Shown here in pieces: positions 33,179 through 45,613 of a stretch of 64,000 nt of DNA. The notes under the pieces were generated by a model, which saw only the letters and a program-made list of their open reading frames with translations, was not told where the DNA came from and did no database searches. How positions within the stretch are numbered: the first letter of the stretch is position 1; each line of letters begins with the position of its first letter. The translations under genes and the position numbers were made by a program. Source of the stretch: Glycine soja (taxonomy: Eukaryota; Streptophyta; Magnoliopsida; Fabales; Fabaceae); the NCBI RefSeq assembly GCF_004193775.1, contig NC_041004.1:6161309-6225308 (forward strand), read 5' to 3'.

Positions 33179-34862
33179 ATATTTATTTATTTATATAAAT
33201 ATATATTTTTAAATATTTACTATTATGTTAAACACAATTATATTACCAATGAGAAAGTTGATTGATTATATTTTTAATTTAGATAATTTTATCTTAAAAA
33301 TTAATTATATTAAAATTTATTGTAATTTTTTGTTCATTCAAATAAATATGGTGATGCCAATATCTTTTGAAAAATAGATGTACATAAATAAAGTTATTCA
33401 CTTTAAATATTTCTAGTGGTAAAAAATATATATAAATATTAAAATTGAAAAATAATGTTAAATATTATATTTTTAATGAACATATGTTTTCTTTAAACTT
33501 ATTAAGTCTATTAAATTTTATTATAATTTATTTTTATTAATGCAATACCAATATGAAATATAGAAATTAAAGAATAATATATATAATTTCTAATATTTAT
33601 TTAAATTTGAGTGTATATTTATGATAAAAATTTAAATATTTTTTAAATTTATTGAAATAGTATGAATTGTATTAAATAAATATGATCATTAATTATTTTT
33701 AAAACTATAATTTTACTTACTTTCAATATATTAATTTTGTGTAATATTTTTAAAGTTTTGAAGTTTGAATAAATTAATCTCATTATGACCTAATATAAAT
33801 TGAATAATGTTGATTTCAAAAAATAATTATTATTACTATTATTTATTTTCTGTTAGTTTTAGTATTATTTTCATTGCTAACTAATTGTCAAAAATTATTT
33901 AAAAAAGTATTTATATGTTTCAAACTTTAAATTTTATCGTTTACATATTTATTAACTTATTAAATATGTCACCAATTATTTGTATTTATTACTAATGTTT
34001 AATATGTTGTTAACAATTACATTTTATTGTTTTTTTATAATAATTATATTGTTACATACATTAACTATTTCATATTAATAATATTTAATTGATGTTTATT
34101 ATCTTTTTTGGTCTAAATATATAAAGATATTAAGTTATAATTTTTTATTATTGACCTTTATAAATAAATATTGTATTATTGTTATTGTTATTATTATTAT
34201 TGTGTAATACTTATTATCAATTTAATTATTTAAATTATTTATTTTAATTTTTAGCATGTGTTTCAAGACTTAAAATATTATTATTAAATTGATTGCGTTA
34301 ATGATAATTATTAAATTATTTACATTGATAACATTCATTTTCAAGAAAATAAATCAGCCAATTGGTTATACAGGAGAGAGGCAACCGTGAAATACCAAGC
34401 TTCTACACAGTATAAGAATTGCCAGGAGGAAAATAAAGGAAAATTGTCTATTCTATATTTGAAATGATAATCTTGGCTTATAAATCCATCATTTACTAAT
34501 GAGAAAATTAAAGTAATCATGCTAACAGGAAAATTTCCCAGATACTGAACAGACAAGAGGCCAAAAATAAATTGCTTTCTACAATACAATATGAAGATCA
34601 TCCCCAAGGTATAATATAATAAAAGACAAATAAAAGTTGTCTAGTCTACAACTCACAAAAAATCAATTCCATTCTTTTACAAAGTCAAACATTTTCTTAC
34701 TATATTGGTCAGGTTACAAATGCAAAGCAAGCAAAAACTACTCCCCAAGGGAATAATTCCTTTTTGTCACATTGTTCATTGCATATTCTAGCTTGGGTTT
34801 GTAATGGTCCCATTTCACACAATTGCTGAAGAGAGTTAAGGTGAGTAATTTGAGGTTCAAAC
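31775..34862. other. AT-rich spacer upstream of TNL-A
   Basis: This is about 3 kb of very AT-rich DNA where a TIR exon and promoter of TNL-A would be expected. No TIR-like coding sequence is readable. A (TA)n microsatellite lies at about 33144-33173. Small ORFs have no recognisable content. Confidence 0.5.
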
Positions 34863-34919
34863 CTTCTCAAGTTTATCATAAGCTTTTAATGCATCTCTCC
34901 TTATATTCCTCAAAGCCAC
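34863..34919 (-). pseudogene. Orphan exon resembling chloroplast ribosome recycling factor
   Basis: A 57-bp stretch on the - strand encodes VALRNIRRDALKAYDKLEK, which closely resembles the conserved VA.RN.RRDA segment of ribosome recycling factor. That protein splits the post-termination ribosome in chloroplasts and bacteria. It is bounded by an AG acceptor (TTTTTTAATAG) and a GT donor (GAGAAG then GTTTGAAC). No neighbouring exon with the flanking protein sequence was found within about 1 kb on either side. It is probably a captured or relict fragment of the gene. The match is short, so the assignment is moderate. Confidence 0.55.
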
Positions 34920-35859
34920 CTATTAAAAAAATGAAAACACATACATACATGCAATTTAGCTGAAATATTTATCGCTTATTCTGAAAGCTTAAGATATAAA
35001 GCTATATGATTTGCATAGCATGTCATATTGCAGTACTACATCCAAACAATAAGCACTCTTCTCATACATTAGTAACTTTAATTGGAGAAGAAAAAAGTCC
35101 AAAAGTTGATTCATAAAACATATTGTATAAATTGGCTATAGATTGTTATTAGAGAAACTAAGTTATGCTTCAAGAATTTTATACTGATATTATCAAATTA
35201 CAAATAATTAAATACCTTAAATCTTAAAGTTAACAAATTCTGATAGTTAATTATTTATTTGTTATTTGTTAAATCAAACATGTGTTAAAGAAATAAATTC
35301 CATCATCATCCCTGCTTTGAGTGTGAAACAAGTGATAATATGAGCTCTGTTCCAAACTCCAACATTTATAGTTGTAATTCTCAGAGTTTCTTTTAATTTA
35401 TAAATCATGTGTCACCGTTTCATTAGATAAAGCAAGCTAATTCCAATTTTTTGTTTGTTTATTCTAAAATTTCAACATAGCCACCACGTGCTGGCAATAT
35501 GCTGACATGTGTTTTTTGTTACATGATGAGAAACAGAGATTTTGTAAATCTCAGTCTCTAACAGCAAGTAGCTGAGTTTGTTTGTCATCACAGGCTCACA
35601 CACACTAGGAAGGAAATGTCATTCATCTCGTTAACAAAAACTCACACACTAGTAAAAATTAATATATTTTTGTACACACTTCACATACTAATGTCCCATT
35701 TTCATTAGTTTCTTCAAGCTTTCATCATGCACCCCTCATTCAAGAACATATATTTATAGCAAGAAAGAATAGTCATCAAAATCTGCTGCTCACTTAATAC
35801 TTGATAGTAGTATAGAAAAATGACAAAGAAACCATACCTATAGATCCAATGGATAAAGA
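34920..35859. other. Spacer between the orphan exon and copia-B
   Basis: AT-rich, with a few CT-rich and CACGTG-containing segments (about 35485). No coding sequence or element terminus was recognised. The left LTR of copia-B, expected here, is absent. Confidence 0.45.
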
Positions 35860-35892
35860 AACCATTCTAAACATGATTTCAAGCATAATCAA

Positions 35893-36023
35893 GTGTCAAG
35901 CAACAAAAACATAGCAAACAACAAAATTAAAGGCAAGGGAAGAAAGAACAATTTTCCACCTTGTCAACATTGTGGCAGAAAAAGTCATCCTCCTTCCAGA
36001 TGTTGGAGGAGACCATATGCAAA
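35893..36023 (+). pseudogene. Copia-B Gag fragment
   Basis: A lysine- and asparagine-rich stretch is followed by a zinc knuckle, CQHCGRKSHPPSRCWRRPYA. Reading stops being copia-like exactly at the CACTA insertion (36024). The Gag frame resumes at 40367 with KCSKCIQMGHEAV. Confidence 0.75.
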
Positions 36024-36283
36024 CACTACTAGAAAAGAGATTTTCTACGACACTGTTTTTACGTCGGTTATACGAAAATCGATGTAGTAAATAAAGCGGT
36101 GGCATTTTCGTAAATATTTGTAACTTTTTAAAGACGGGTACTTTAAAACCGGCATAAAAAATGCTTTACGAGAGCGATTTTAAAAAACCATCTTTGAAAA
36201 CTTGTGTTTTCCAATTTGTATGCTAACGTGGCACGTTATAACTGGATAAGCTTTGACAACCCTATCTTACTTTTTCTTGTATC

Positions 36284-36511
36284 GTGACTCTTCGTTGCCA
36301 TCATAGAGAGCGGGGGAGAGAGAAGAAACACTCTCTGCCCTCTCATCTTCGAGCTCCGATGGAGATGAGCGTTGCAAGGCTGAAGAAGGACGAGATCCAG
36401 AGGCTGAAGAAGGAGATCGCGGTCCTGCTGTTGGAGACATATGTTCCAGGTTTCCGATCGCCACTATGGTGCCTTCCACGCCACCAACCACGTCGCGGTC
36501 GAGGAGGTTAA
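36284..36511 (+). other. Unidentified GC-rich coding-like segment inside the CACTA element
   Basis: This GC-rich block in an AT-rich element has an ORF reading LKKDEIQRLKKEIAVLL. It contrasts strongly in composition with the surrounding sequence, as captured exon DNA would. I do not recognise the source gene. The - strand is also open (36267-36563), and neither frame has a known motif. Confidence 0.3.
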
Positions 36512-36703
36512 AGTTTTTTTTAACTCTCTTCTTCTCTTTTTCTAATCCTTTCACTTCACTCATCTCTTTTTCCCCCTTTTCCCTATTTTCATCTTCCTAT
36601 GCATTTTTCTCCGATTCCGATTCAAGCATTTTCCCGCTGCTTTAGGACCATCCTTCAATACGATGTCGCTTCTTCTTCCTAGGGTTTCTCTGAACCAATT
36701 CCT

Positions 36704-37932
36704 ATGGCCATTAGAGGCGCCGATTTCAAGTGGTTAGTTAGTTCTCTCTCTCTATCGTATGAGCTTGATTTCAAGATCGCCTTTTGTTTTATTTTATTCC
36801 AGTTTTGATTGAATGTAACTCATTCCTTGCAGGTACGATGGCTTTTTCTTGTTCATGCTCGCCACCAGTGTGTATCCTTTCTCAATTCAGCTTCTGAATT
36901 TTCCTAATTTTGATGCCATTCTACATTTTCACTTGCCTCATCATTCCTTCCTTCTCTAGCCACTTTCTAATTTAATCTTAGTCAGTTCTGTGAGAAACAT
37001 TGAAAAAAAATAAGAAATGTGTGTTATTTAACCTCACTACTCCTAGAGTTATTGTGGCAATCAATTGGAAGCGGTATCATTCTTGCACATATCCCCTGCA
37101 TATATGGATTGTGGCGGGGTTTCCTTTCCTTATTTTAATTATTCCGTTCAATATCACTATCTATTTCTATTTTTTCATATATGATAAGGTAGCCTCGTAA
37201 ATGATCCCTCTCCTTTTCTTTCATTTGTGTTTAGGTCGACTACACCACTGTGTTTGTTTTCCGGGTATTGATGTTTGTTGATAATGGGCTTTCTGCAGGA
37301 ATGGGTTTGTAAGGCATCCCATCCATGTTTTAATCTAAATATTTTGGTTTTCTTCAATTTACATGCACTAATTTAATTGAAATTAGAGTATGATGGATAA
37401 GGTTTGGGTTTTCACCATTCTTGTATGTTTCTCGGTATGTTGAATTGAAGTTTAGCCATATTTATGAAGCATTGATACTTCTCGCTGTTCAAAATGTCAT
37501 TGTGTGTCCGACATTTTTGTGATATGTAGCAGATGAAGTCAAATGATGTTTTAATTCATCAAGTCCCGATACTAATTCAATTGCGCTTTTATGCCCCCTC
37601 CCCCTTTGTATGCTTATAGAGATTTTGGGTGGCAGCAGAGATATGCCCGTTTCTGTGGAAGAGTAGTTGTCCTTTCAATCCTTGTGTTGCTTCTCTATCC
37701 ATTTCTTTGGGCTTGAACTGTAATTGGTACCCTGTGGTTCAGCAGTGCCAAGAACTGTGTATGTTTTATTCCTGTTTTACCTTTTAGTGTACTCTTTGTT
37801 AACAAGCTTTTGATGCATAATGCAATTAATTACTTGCAGTTGCCTGAAGTGGTTAAAAAATGGGGCTTTCTCATCTGGTTACTTTTTAGCTATTGTGGAC
37901 TCTTTTGCATTGCTTGCTTGTCTCTGGGTAAG
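36704..37932 (+). pseudogene. Captured SIS3-like RING E3 ubiquitin ligase gene fragment (exons 1-6 with introns)
   Basis: Six exon-like blocks in order read as the membrane-spanning N-terminal half of the plant E3 ligase SIS3 (SUGAR-INSENSITIVE 3). They are 36704-36732 (MAIRGADFKW), 36833-36870 (YDGFFLFMLATS), 37049-37114 (VIVAINWKRYHSCTYPLHIW), 37235-37304 (VDYTTVFVFRVLMFVDNG), 37620-37758 (DFGWQQRYARFCGRVVV) and 37840-37932 (KKWGFLIWLLFSYC, then CIACLSLGK). Most junctions keep GT or AG signals; the ends of blocks 2 and 3 are altered. Block 5 has TGG changed to TGA after YPFLWA. The RING domain and the rest of the gene are absent. The presence of introns shows that genomic DNA, not RNA, was captured. 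It cannot make a functional ligase; a chimeric or regulatory transcript is possible. Confidence 0.85.
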
Positions 37933-38699
37933 GTTAGTAGTGGTCTATTGCTACCTTTTTTTCTTCATATTTTTGGTGATATGCTTTTGTAACTATTCAT
38001 CAACCGCTTTCTTATTTGGATTAGCACCGCACATAAACGTTATACAGTAAAAATGAAATTTTATTTAGGAACATAAAATGTTATTATTGAAGAACATAAA
38101 AATTATTATGTTTTCTCTCAACCTCATTTTACCAAGATTTTGGATGTCTGTGTAATTCTATTACAAGTTATCAAACATGACAAAACAACACATTTTAGAG
38201 GAGCTGAAGCATACCATGTGTGGTTAATAAAAACACGTGTCCTGTCTTTAATATCACTGTAGTTAAGTTTTTTCATAATCAAAACTGTTTTACTGGCCCT
38301 ATTCATCCAATTACTAAACCAGCAAAACATCACAATTCATCCGTAATCACAGTGCTCTAGTTTTATTTCTTTTATCATGTGAAGTAGATTTTATTTCCAC
38401 AATTATTACATGAACAAAAGATTTTGTGTTCTATTTTTTTTTCACACAAAAATGTTACAGTGTTATGTAAAATAATTTTAAAACTGTTTTTTTGAAAAAG
38501 AAAAAGAAAAAAATCTGTTTGGTGATACTGTTTTTAAATCAGTTTGCGTAGTTAAAAAAATAAGAATAAGAAACATTAACAAATTATTTTGCATATTTTC
38601 TTAAATATCATATATTTTAATTTGAAATCCTATTTTATATGTAATATAATATGGAAGGCTAGTCCAACTTGTATTTATTACTCATACTATTTGTGCAGG

Positions 38700-38815
38700 T
38701 TAAAGGAATGTTAACAGATTTTGGAGAGAACATGCACGGCGAGTTTCTTGAAATTCTTCGCAATTTATTGGACTCATGTACATTGTCGGGATCACAAGTC
38801 CATGTTTCTGCTATT
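38700..38815 (+). pseudogene. Captured exon resembling SMEK/PP4 regulatory subunit 3
   Basis: After an AG acceptor (ATTTGTGCAG) the + strand reads VKGMLTDFGENMHGEFLEIL and then RNLLDSCTLSGSQ. This resembles the ARM-like region of plant SMEK1/PP4R3, a regulator of protein phosphatase 4. The similarity fades after about 38815. It follows the SIS3-like block inside the CACTA element, so it is probably a second captured gene piece. The identification is from memory and moderate. Confidence 0.4.
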
Positions 38816-40017
38816 TTTTGGAACATGCCCACTTATAGTTAGATGACATTATGCTATTTTCTGCTATTGGTTATTCTAAATCTAATTACTCAATAGGAAA
38901 TCTAGAGTTAATTGGTCCCTATTGCCCACTTATAGTTATCTCTTTTGTCTAGATGCCATTGTTTTTGTTTTTTCTTTTAGTTTTATATTAATATTCATTA
39001 TTAGTTAATTGGTCCCTATTGCCCATTTATTCACACGTTCAATTCAATTGATTCAGATAGTATTTTAAAAATAAAAAGACATCAAATATATTTTGTTGGT
39101 CGATCAATATAATTTATTTACTAGTTTAATTCTATTGAGTCAGATATTAATTCAATGAAATATATATTAAAATAGTAATTTACTAAAATAAGCTATTTTT
39201 TCACTATCTCCCCCCTTTATTAATCTAACCTTTAAAATCTTGTCTACAAGTCACTGTAGTTTCCTGGGTTTTCTTTTTTTACTAGTTATTATCTTCCCAC
39301 TAAATTTAATTCTATAAAGTCTTACTTTGGGGAAAGGGCTATATAATAAATTATAAATTCTCTCCTAATTATTTTTTTAACAATAATATCATTTATTATT
39401 ATTTACCCCTATAAAAATTGTAGAAAATTGTTTTATTGGTTTTTGATTCAGTGTATGTCTAATCATTTTACTAGAAAATTATTAAGGATAATTGAAAAAA
39501 AGAAATATACAGGATGATTCAGCTTTCAAATTAATTTAGATAAGTTTGTGTTTTCTGTAATATTCAAGTCCTCAAATGAATGTTTTATGTGAGATCATCA
39601 AATTTTGTTAAGTTGAAAATATTTATCATCACACAAATCATCTGTTTCTTCTTCTTTCCTATTTTTTAATTAAAATCTTTTTAACAAAAGATGATAATAA
39701 GAAAGAATATTGTTACTTATCATTTTTTAAATGATGTACCTCTAAATAAGGCTTCACCTCAATTACGGTAAAAAATGACTGTCGACATGACAAGTAAATA
39801 TTTTACTCTTACATTTTGAGTTGTGTTGATCTTATTTCATTTCATTTTGCTTGTAAATTGCATGTGCTTGCTCATTAAGTATCCACCATGATAACCATTA
39901 TGTATTGAAACCTTGAGAAACACTAGCTCAAGGAATGTAGTATATATCTTATTTTTCATTTCAATGGAGAAAATTCATTTTTTTTAATATTCATTTTTTA
40001 TATTTTTTAAAAAATAC

Positions 40018-40330
40018 ATTATAAGACGGTTCTCATTCTAAGACGGTTCTCAAGAGAACCGTCTTAGAATGTCTATATTCTAAGATGATTTTCTTATAAA
40101 ACCGTCTTAGAATCCTCAATATTTTTATTTTTTTAAAAAAAAATATTCTAAGGCGGTTCTCAAGAGAACCATCTTAAAAAGGTTGCACATTCTAAGACGA
40201 TTCTCAAGAAAATAATCGTCTTAGAATATATAACTTTTTTAAGACAATTTTTTTTAGAACCGTCGTAAAAAATTTTAACTTTTTACGATACTGACTACAA
40301 CAACGATTCAAAATCATCATTAAAAATGCT
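40018..40330. repeat. Subterminal direct and inverted repeats of the CACTA element
   Basis: Many copies of a short motif, TCTAAGACGGTTCTC, and its complement GAGAACCGTCTTAGAA, occur in both orientations within 300 bp. One perfect palindromic pair lies at about 40039-40072. Such arrays are transposase-binding regions in CACTA elements. Confidence 0.8.
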
Positions 40331-40469
40331 TTAGAACCGATGTAAAATCCTCTTTTTGTAGTAGTGAAAATGCAGCAAGTGCATCCAGATGGGGCATGAA
40401 GCTGTGATCTACCCCGAAAAAAATTACCATGATGAGGGAGCTCAGGTTGCTAATCAAGAGGAGGAGGAC

Positions 40470-41884
40470 CGTGACACCCTCTACCCTCACAATATAAATA
40501 AGTAACTAAATAAATCATACAAAATTTATTATTAAGTTTATAAACACATAATAATAAAGGAAGGAGAAAAAAAACATGCAAAATTAATTAATAATTTTGT
40601 TTTAAAACACATTTAATTTAAATCAATTCAAAAGGATAAAAGGTTCACATCCACTTAGTGAAAACATAATAGAAATTTTTTTATAAAAGAAAAAATTATC
40701 CCGGCTCAAAACAAGGTCGTTCACTCTAAATAAATAATAAAAAAAACTAAAATAGAAAAGTATAATGCAATTATATCATTCAGTAAATCATAACATGCGA
40801 AAATCATAATAAGCGAAGTAAAATCCTATGCCCTAATGTTACACTTATCAGAGCATATCCATATCACAGACTAAGTCTCTCCATCTCTAGCATGTGACTC
40901 ATCATATGAAGGCTCACCTGAAACAAAACAAAGTGGCAATCAACCTAAACACAAACACACACCGAGAGTAAGTTATCACATTTGTATATAATAAATTATT
41001 AGAGCATGTGAAACATATAATACTTAAAGCTAAATTTATATAAATAACATTACCGCACAACATCGCACACGTTATTCACACCCATTCAAGTTCACATACT
41101 CCATAAAATAACATCAACCACAATTGTTAACTCAATGAAATTCAAACACAAGCGTTATGCAACAATTATACTAAGACTCAAGCCTATATGCAATGTGGTA
41201 CCATGTCAGTGAAAATAACACTGGGGCGCTTAGGAGTACATGACAAGACACACCACACAATGGGTGTATTCGGTCACTCTCACTAAGTAAAATGATAAGG
41301 TGACCCGTCAGGGTTACTCTATTTTGCGAGAATACCCCAACCACATGGGATCAACATGGGCTTAAAGGAACACTCAAACCGAGTATCTTTACCCCCAAGG
41401 TCTAGACTCCAAAGAATCCGTTTGGGCCTCACCTTCCTGATTCAGGTTCAACCCCTAAAATATTTTTTTTTTGCACGTAGACACTGTTTATGAGTTATAT
41501 AATACCTATGACCTCACTCTTATATTTCAAACATATTTAACAAATTGGGCTACAGTTTAACCCTTCAGGATCCTAACTAGGAATCCTACAATTTCCTTTA
41601 ACACTGTGCATAAAAGTTCTCTCAAGATAAACACTGGTCGGGTTACTGTATAACTCATAACTCACAAGACAAGTAATATCACTACAAATATCAATCACAC
41701 ACTCATTCACAACCATATTTCATGTCTACAGTTTAACATTTCACACTTTAACTAATTACAAAATATACTCAACAATTAAATAACTATGTATCATAATACT
41801 AATACCATACAATATTTAACTTCAAGACTTATAAACAAATAACTGTAAAAATACACGTGAAACATATATAAATATGTTATATTT

Positions 41885-41939
<55 letters not shown>

Positions 41940-42866
41940 AATGTATTAAGTATATATTAATATAAAATAATCACAATAATATCAAACATATCATTAAGTA
42001 AATACAAATTATATATAACAATAAAATATATGCTCATATTGATTTATATGAACAACATGTATACCTATATTCTAAACATTTTTCAACTAAGTTACCAACA
42101 TCAAGAAAATGCCTAATTACAATGTGAATACAACTTTAGTTAATTTCTTTAAATGATTTTAGCCAATTCAATCATCCAACAATCCCTACACATATGAATT
42201 TCATGACGAAAAATCACCCACATGAAATAAAATATAAAGTTTGTAAAAAAAAAAGTATCAACATATATGTACACGTATACACTGCGGTGTGAAAAAAAAT
42301 AAAAAAAAGAACAAGATTGAAAGGCCAACATATCTGGTATAAACAAAATCACCACCACACAATTTTTATGCTAATTATAAAGAATTCTAATTCCTAAGGT
42401 ACACACCTAATACAGGAACACATCAATACTACAACAAACTTGCAACAGAACACCAATTGATTCATCAAACACACTCAGTCCGCGATTAAACATGAAAACA
42501 TAATTAAACTTCATAAACACTCCAAAATAATCCAAAAATTGATCATCTAGGGATCCCTACACATGTTCATTCTAATCCCCAAGCGTGAGAAACTCATCCC
42601 TTACCTCAATGTAGTCGCTTAAATGTTCTTCGTTAGCAACTGTGGGGTCTCTGGTGCTCTCTAGAGCTCCTCCTCTGGTTGCTCTGTTAGGGTTCTTGTG
42701 TGTCAGAAAAGAAGAAAGGAACATAATGTGTTTTCTAAAAAGTTGCTCTAGGTTAACATTTGGCTTATATAGTGGGAATTTATGACCTAATTATTTTTTG
42801 TACTTATTTACTTATTTATTAATTTATTAATTTCTTATTTACTTATTAAAAGTTACGGCTGTTACA
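40470..42866 (-). repeat. Gypsy-2 3' LTR (full length)
   Basis: It runs from about GTGACACCCTCTACCC to GGCTGTTACA on the + strand and is non-coding. It contains a long (TA)n run at about 41888-41937 that is shorter in the other LTR (about 47683-47710). It shares motifs with the solo LTR at 20913-29595. Confidence 0.88.
41888..41937. repeat. (TA)n microsatellite in the gypsy-2 LTR
   Basis: An uninterrupted TA run of about 50 bp. The matching run in the other LTR of the same element is about half as long, showing length change since insertion. Confidence 0.9.
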
Positions 42867-45600
42867 ATTCCACCCCCCTTAAAAAAAAGTTTCTCCCCCG
42901 AAACTTACCGGTATCGAATAAGGTAGGATATGCATCACGCATCTGACCCTCTAGTTCCCAGGTGGCATCCTTGCCCGAAGCACTTCCCCATACTACTTTG
43001 ACCAAGGGAATCTCTTTCCCCCTTAGTTGCTTAACCATACGATCGTCGATCCTCAGTGGTTTTGTTTCATATGTCAAGTTCTCTTTCACTTGGACATTGT
43101 CCAATTCGATCACGTGCGACGGATCATAGACATATTTTCTGAGCTGAGAGATATGGAAGACACTGTAGAGATTTGAAAGAGATGGTGGCAAAACCACTTG
43201 ATATGCAACTGGGCCAACACGCTTTAGGATTTCAAAGGGACCAATGAATCTAGGTGTGAGCTTACGGGACTTCAACGCCCTACCAACCCCGGTCCACGGA
43301 GTGACTCTCAGAAATACATGATCACCTATAGTAAATTCAAGATCTTTTCTTCTCTTATCATAGTAGCTCTTCTACCTACTTTGGGCTGCTCTCATCCTTT
43401 CTTGGATCAACTTGACCTTTTCAGTGGTCTGCTGAACTACCTCAGGTCCTAAGGCAATGCTCTCACTGGAATCTACCCAACATAAAGGTGTCCTACATCT
43501 TCTACCATACAATGCCTCGTAAGGCGCCATACCAATATTGGAGTGAAAACTATTGTTGTATGTAAACTCTATCAAGGGTAAGAAACTATCGCAACTACCC
43601 CTCTGCTCTAACACACAGGCTCTCAAGAGGTCCTCTAAGGATTGGATGGTGCGCTCGGTTTGACCGTCAGTCTGTGGGTGGTAAGCATAACTCAACCTAA
43701 GCTTGGTCCCCAAGGCTTTATGAAGACTCCCAAAATCTAGAGGTAAATCTGGGGTCTCTATCAGAGACTATGCTAGAAGGAACACCGTGTAGTCTAACTA
43801 TCTCACTGATGTACAAGCTAGTCAACCTCTCTAAAGAATATCTTATGTTAATTGGGATGAAGTGAGCAGATTTGGTCAACCTGTCTACAATAACCCAAAT
43901 GGAATCTAAACCTTTGGGGGTCCTAGGTAACCCCACCACGAAATCCATGGAGATGTTATCCCACTTCCACTCAGGTATCTCTAAAGGTTGCAACTTCCCT
44001 AAAGGCTTTTGGTGTTCTATCTTAACTTTTTGACACACCAGGCATGCAAGGACAAACTCATTAACTTCTTTCTTCATACTCGGCCACCAAAACATCTGCA
44101 TAAGGTCCTGGTACATCTTAGTTGCTCCCGGGTGGATACTCATACTACTTCTATGGCCCTCTTCCAAGATCGTTCTCCTAAGCTTGGGTACACTAGGAAC
44201 ACACACCCTATCTTGAAGCCTCAAGACTCCATCAGTTCCCACTCTAAAACTACTCTCTCCCCCTGCGACTATGGACTCTATCTGGGCTGACAAGAATGGA
44301 TCAGACTTCTGACCCTCACGGATCTCGCTCAAGAGTTCGCTGGTGACTCTCAACATACCCAACTTAATGCTACTAGAGGTGATCTCACATGCCAAACTCA
44401 TGTCTCTAAACTGCTCTAAGAGGTCCAACTCTCTAACCATCAAAGCAGACATTTGAAGGGATTTCCTACTTAAGGCATCAGCTACTACATTGGCTTTACT
44501 TGGGTGATAGCTAAGCTCAAAATCGTAATCCTTAAGGAACTCTAACCATCTCCTCTGCCTCATGTTAAGCTCTTTTTGATCAAACAAATATCTAAGGCTC
44601 TTATGGTCACTAAACACCTCAAATTTAGATCCATGAAGGTAATGCCTCCAAAGCTTAAGAGCAAAAACTACGGCTGCTAACTCAAGATCGTGTGTGGGAT
44701 AATTCCTTTCATGTATCTTAAGCTGCCGAGAAGCATAGGCCACTACATGTCCCCGTTGCATAAGCACTCCACCCAAACCCATCTTGGACGCATCACAGTA
44801 CACCACAAAAGGTTCACTCGGGTTAGGTAACACTAAAACTGGTGCAGTGGTCAACCTTTCCTTAAGGGTACAGAAACTACTCTCACACTGGGCATCCCAC
44901 ACAAAAACTTGACCCTTACGAGTAAGCTTAGTCAAAGGTAAGACTAGCTTAGAAAAACCCTCTATGAATCTACTGTAGTATCCTGCTAAGCCAAGAAAGC
45001 TCCTAATCTTAAACACTGACTTAGGACCCTCCCAATTCATCACCGCCTCTACCTTGGAAGGATCTACTGCTATCCCTCCCTTAGATATAACGTGCCCTAA
45101 GAAGCTCACTTCCTCTAGCCAAAAATCACACTTGGACAACTTAGCATACAATCTATTATCTTTGAGGGTTTGCAACACAACTCTCAGATGCTTCTCATGT
45201 TCCTCTCTAGTCTTAGAATACACCAAGATATCATCTATGAAGACCACTACAAAACTATCTAGGTAGGGGTGAAAGATCCTATTCATATAATCCATGAACA
45301 CACTAGGGGCGTTGGTCACACCAAAAGGCATAACCAAGTACTCATAATGACCGTAACGGGTCCTAAAGGCAGTCTTCGGAACATCTTCAGGCTTTACTTT
45401 AATCTGGTGGTAACCTGACCTAAGATCAATCTTACTGAACACACAAGCCCCTACTAATTGGTCCATTAGGTCATCTATCCTAGGCAAAGGGTACCTATTC
45501 TTAATCGTTACCTTATTCAACTAACAATAATCTACACATAGCCTCATAGTTCCATCATTCTTCTTAACTAACAACACCGGTGCTCCCCAGGGTGACACAC
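42862..45600 (-). pseudogene. Gypsy-2 RT, RNase H, integrase and chromodomain region (broken)
   Basis: The main block at 43718-45520 encodes RT ([29 protein letters not shown]), RNase H ([17 protein letters not shown]) and most of integrase ([25 protein letters not shown]). The frame breaks at about 43715 and continues at 43372-43713 (YAYHPQTDGQTERTI). It breaks again and continues at 42862-43275, which ends in a chromodomain-like segment. The stop codon at 42862-42864 falls inside the LTR boundary. A polypurine tract (GGGGGGTGGAA on the - strand) adjoins the LTR. Confidence 0.9.
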
Positions 45601-45613
45601 TAGGCCTCACAAA

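Larger units (their letters stand above)
36024..40366. mobile_element. Non-autonomous CACTA transposon carrying host gene fragments (Pack-CACTA)
   Basis: This 4343-bp element starts CACTACTAGAAAAGAG and ends CTCTTTTTGTAGTAGTG. The ends are inverted repeats of each other (reverse of the right end: CACTACTACAAAAAGAGG). It is flanked by AAA on both sides, the 3-bp target duplication usual for CACTA elements. The right subterminal region (about 40018-40330) is packed with direct and inverted copies of motifs such as TAAGACGGTTCTCAAG and its complement. No transposase is present. The interior holds exons and introns of at least one plant gene (SIS3-like) and probably a second. The ends resemble the soybean Tgm family. 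Confidence 0.9.

Noticed and set aside
37000..37200. 66-codon ORF as an independent gene
   Set aside because: It is a continuation of the captured SIS3-like exon 3 into intron sequence on both sides.
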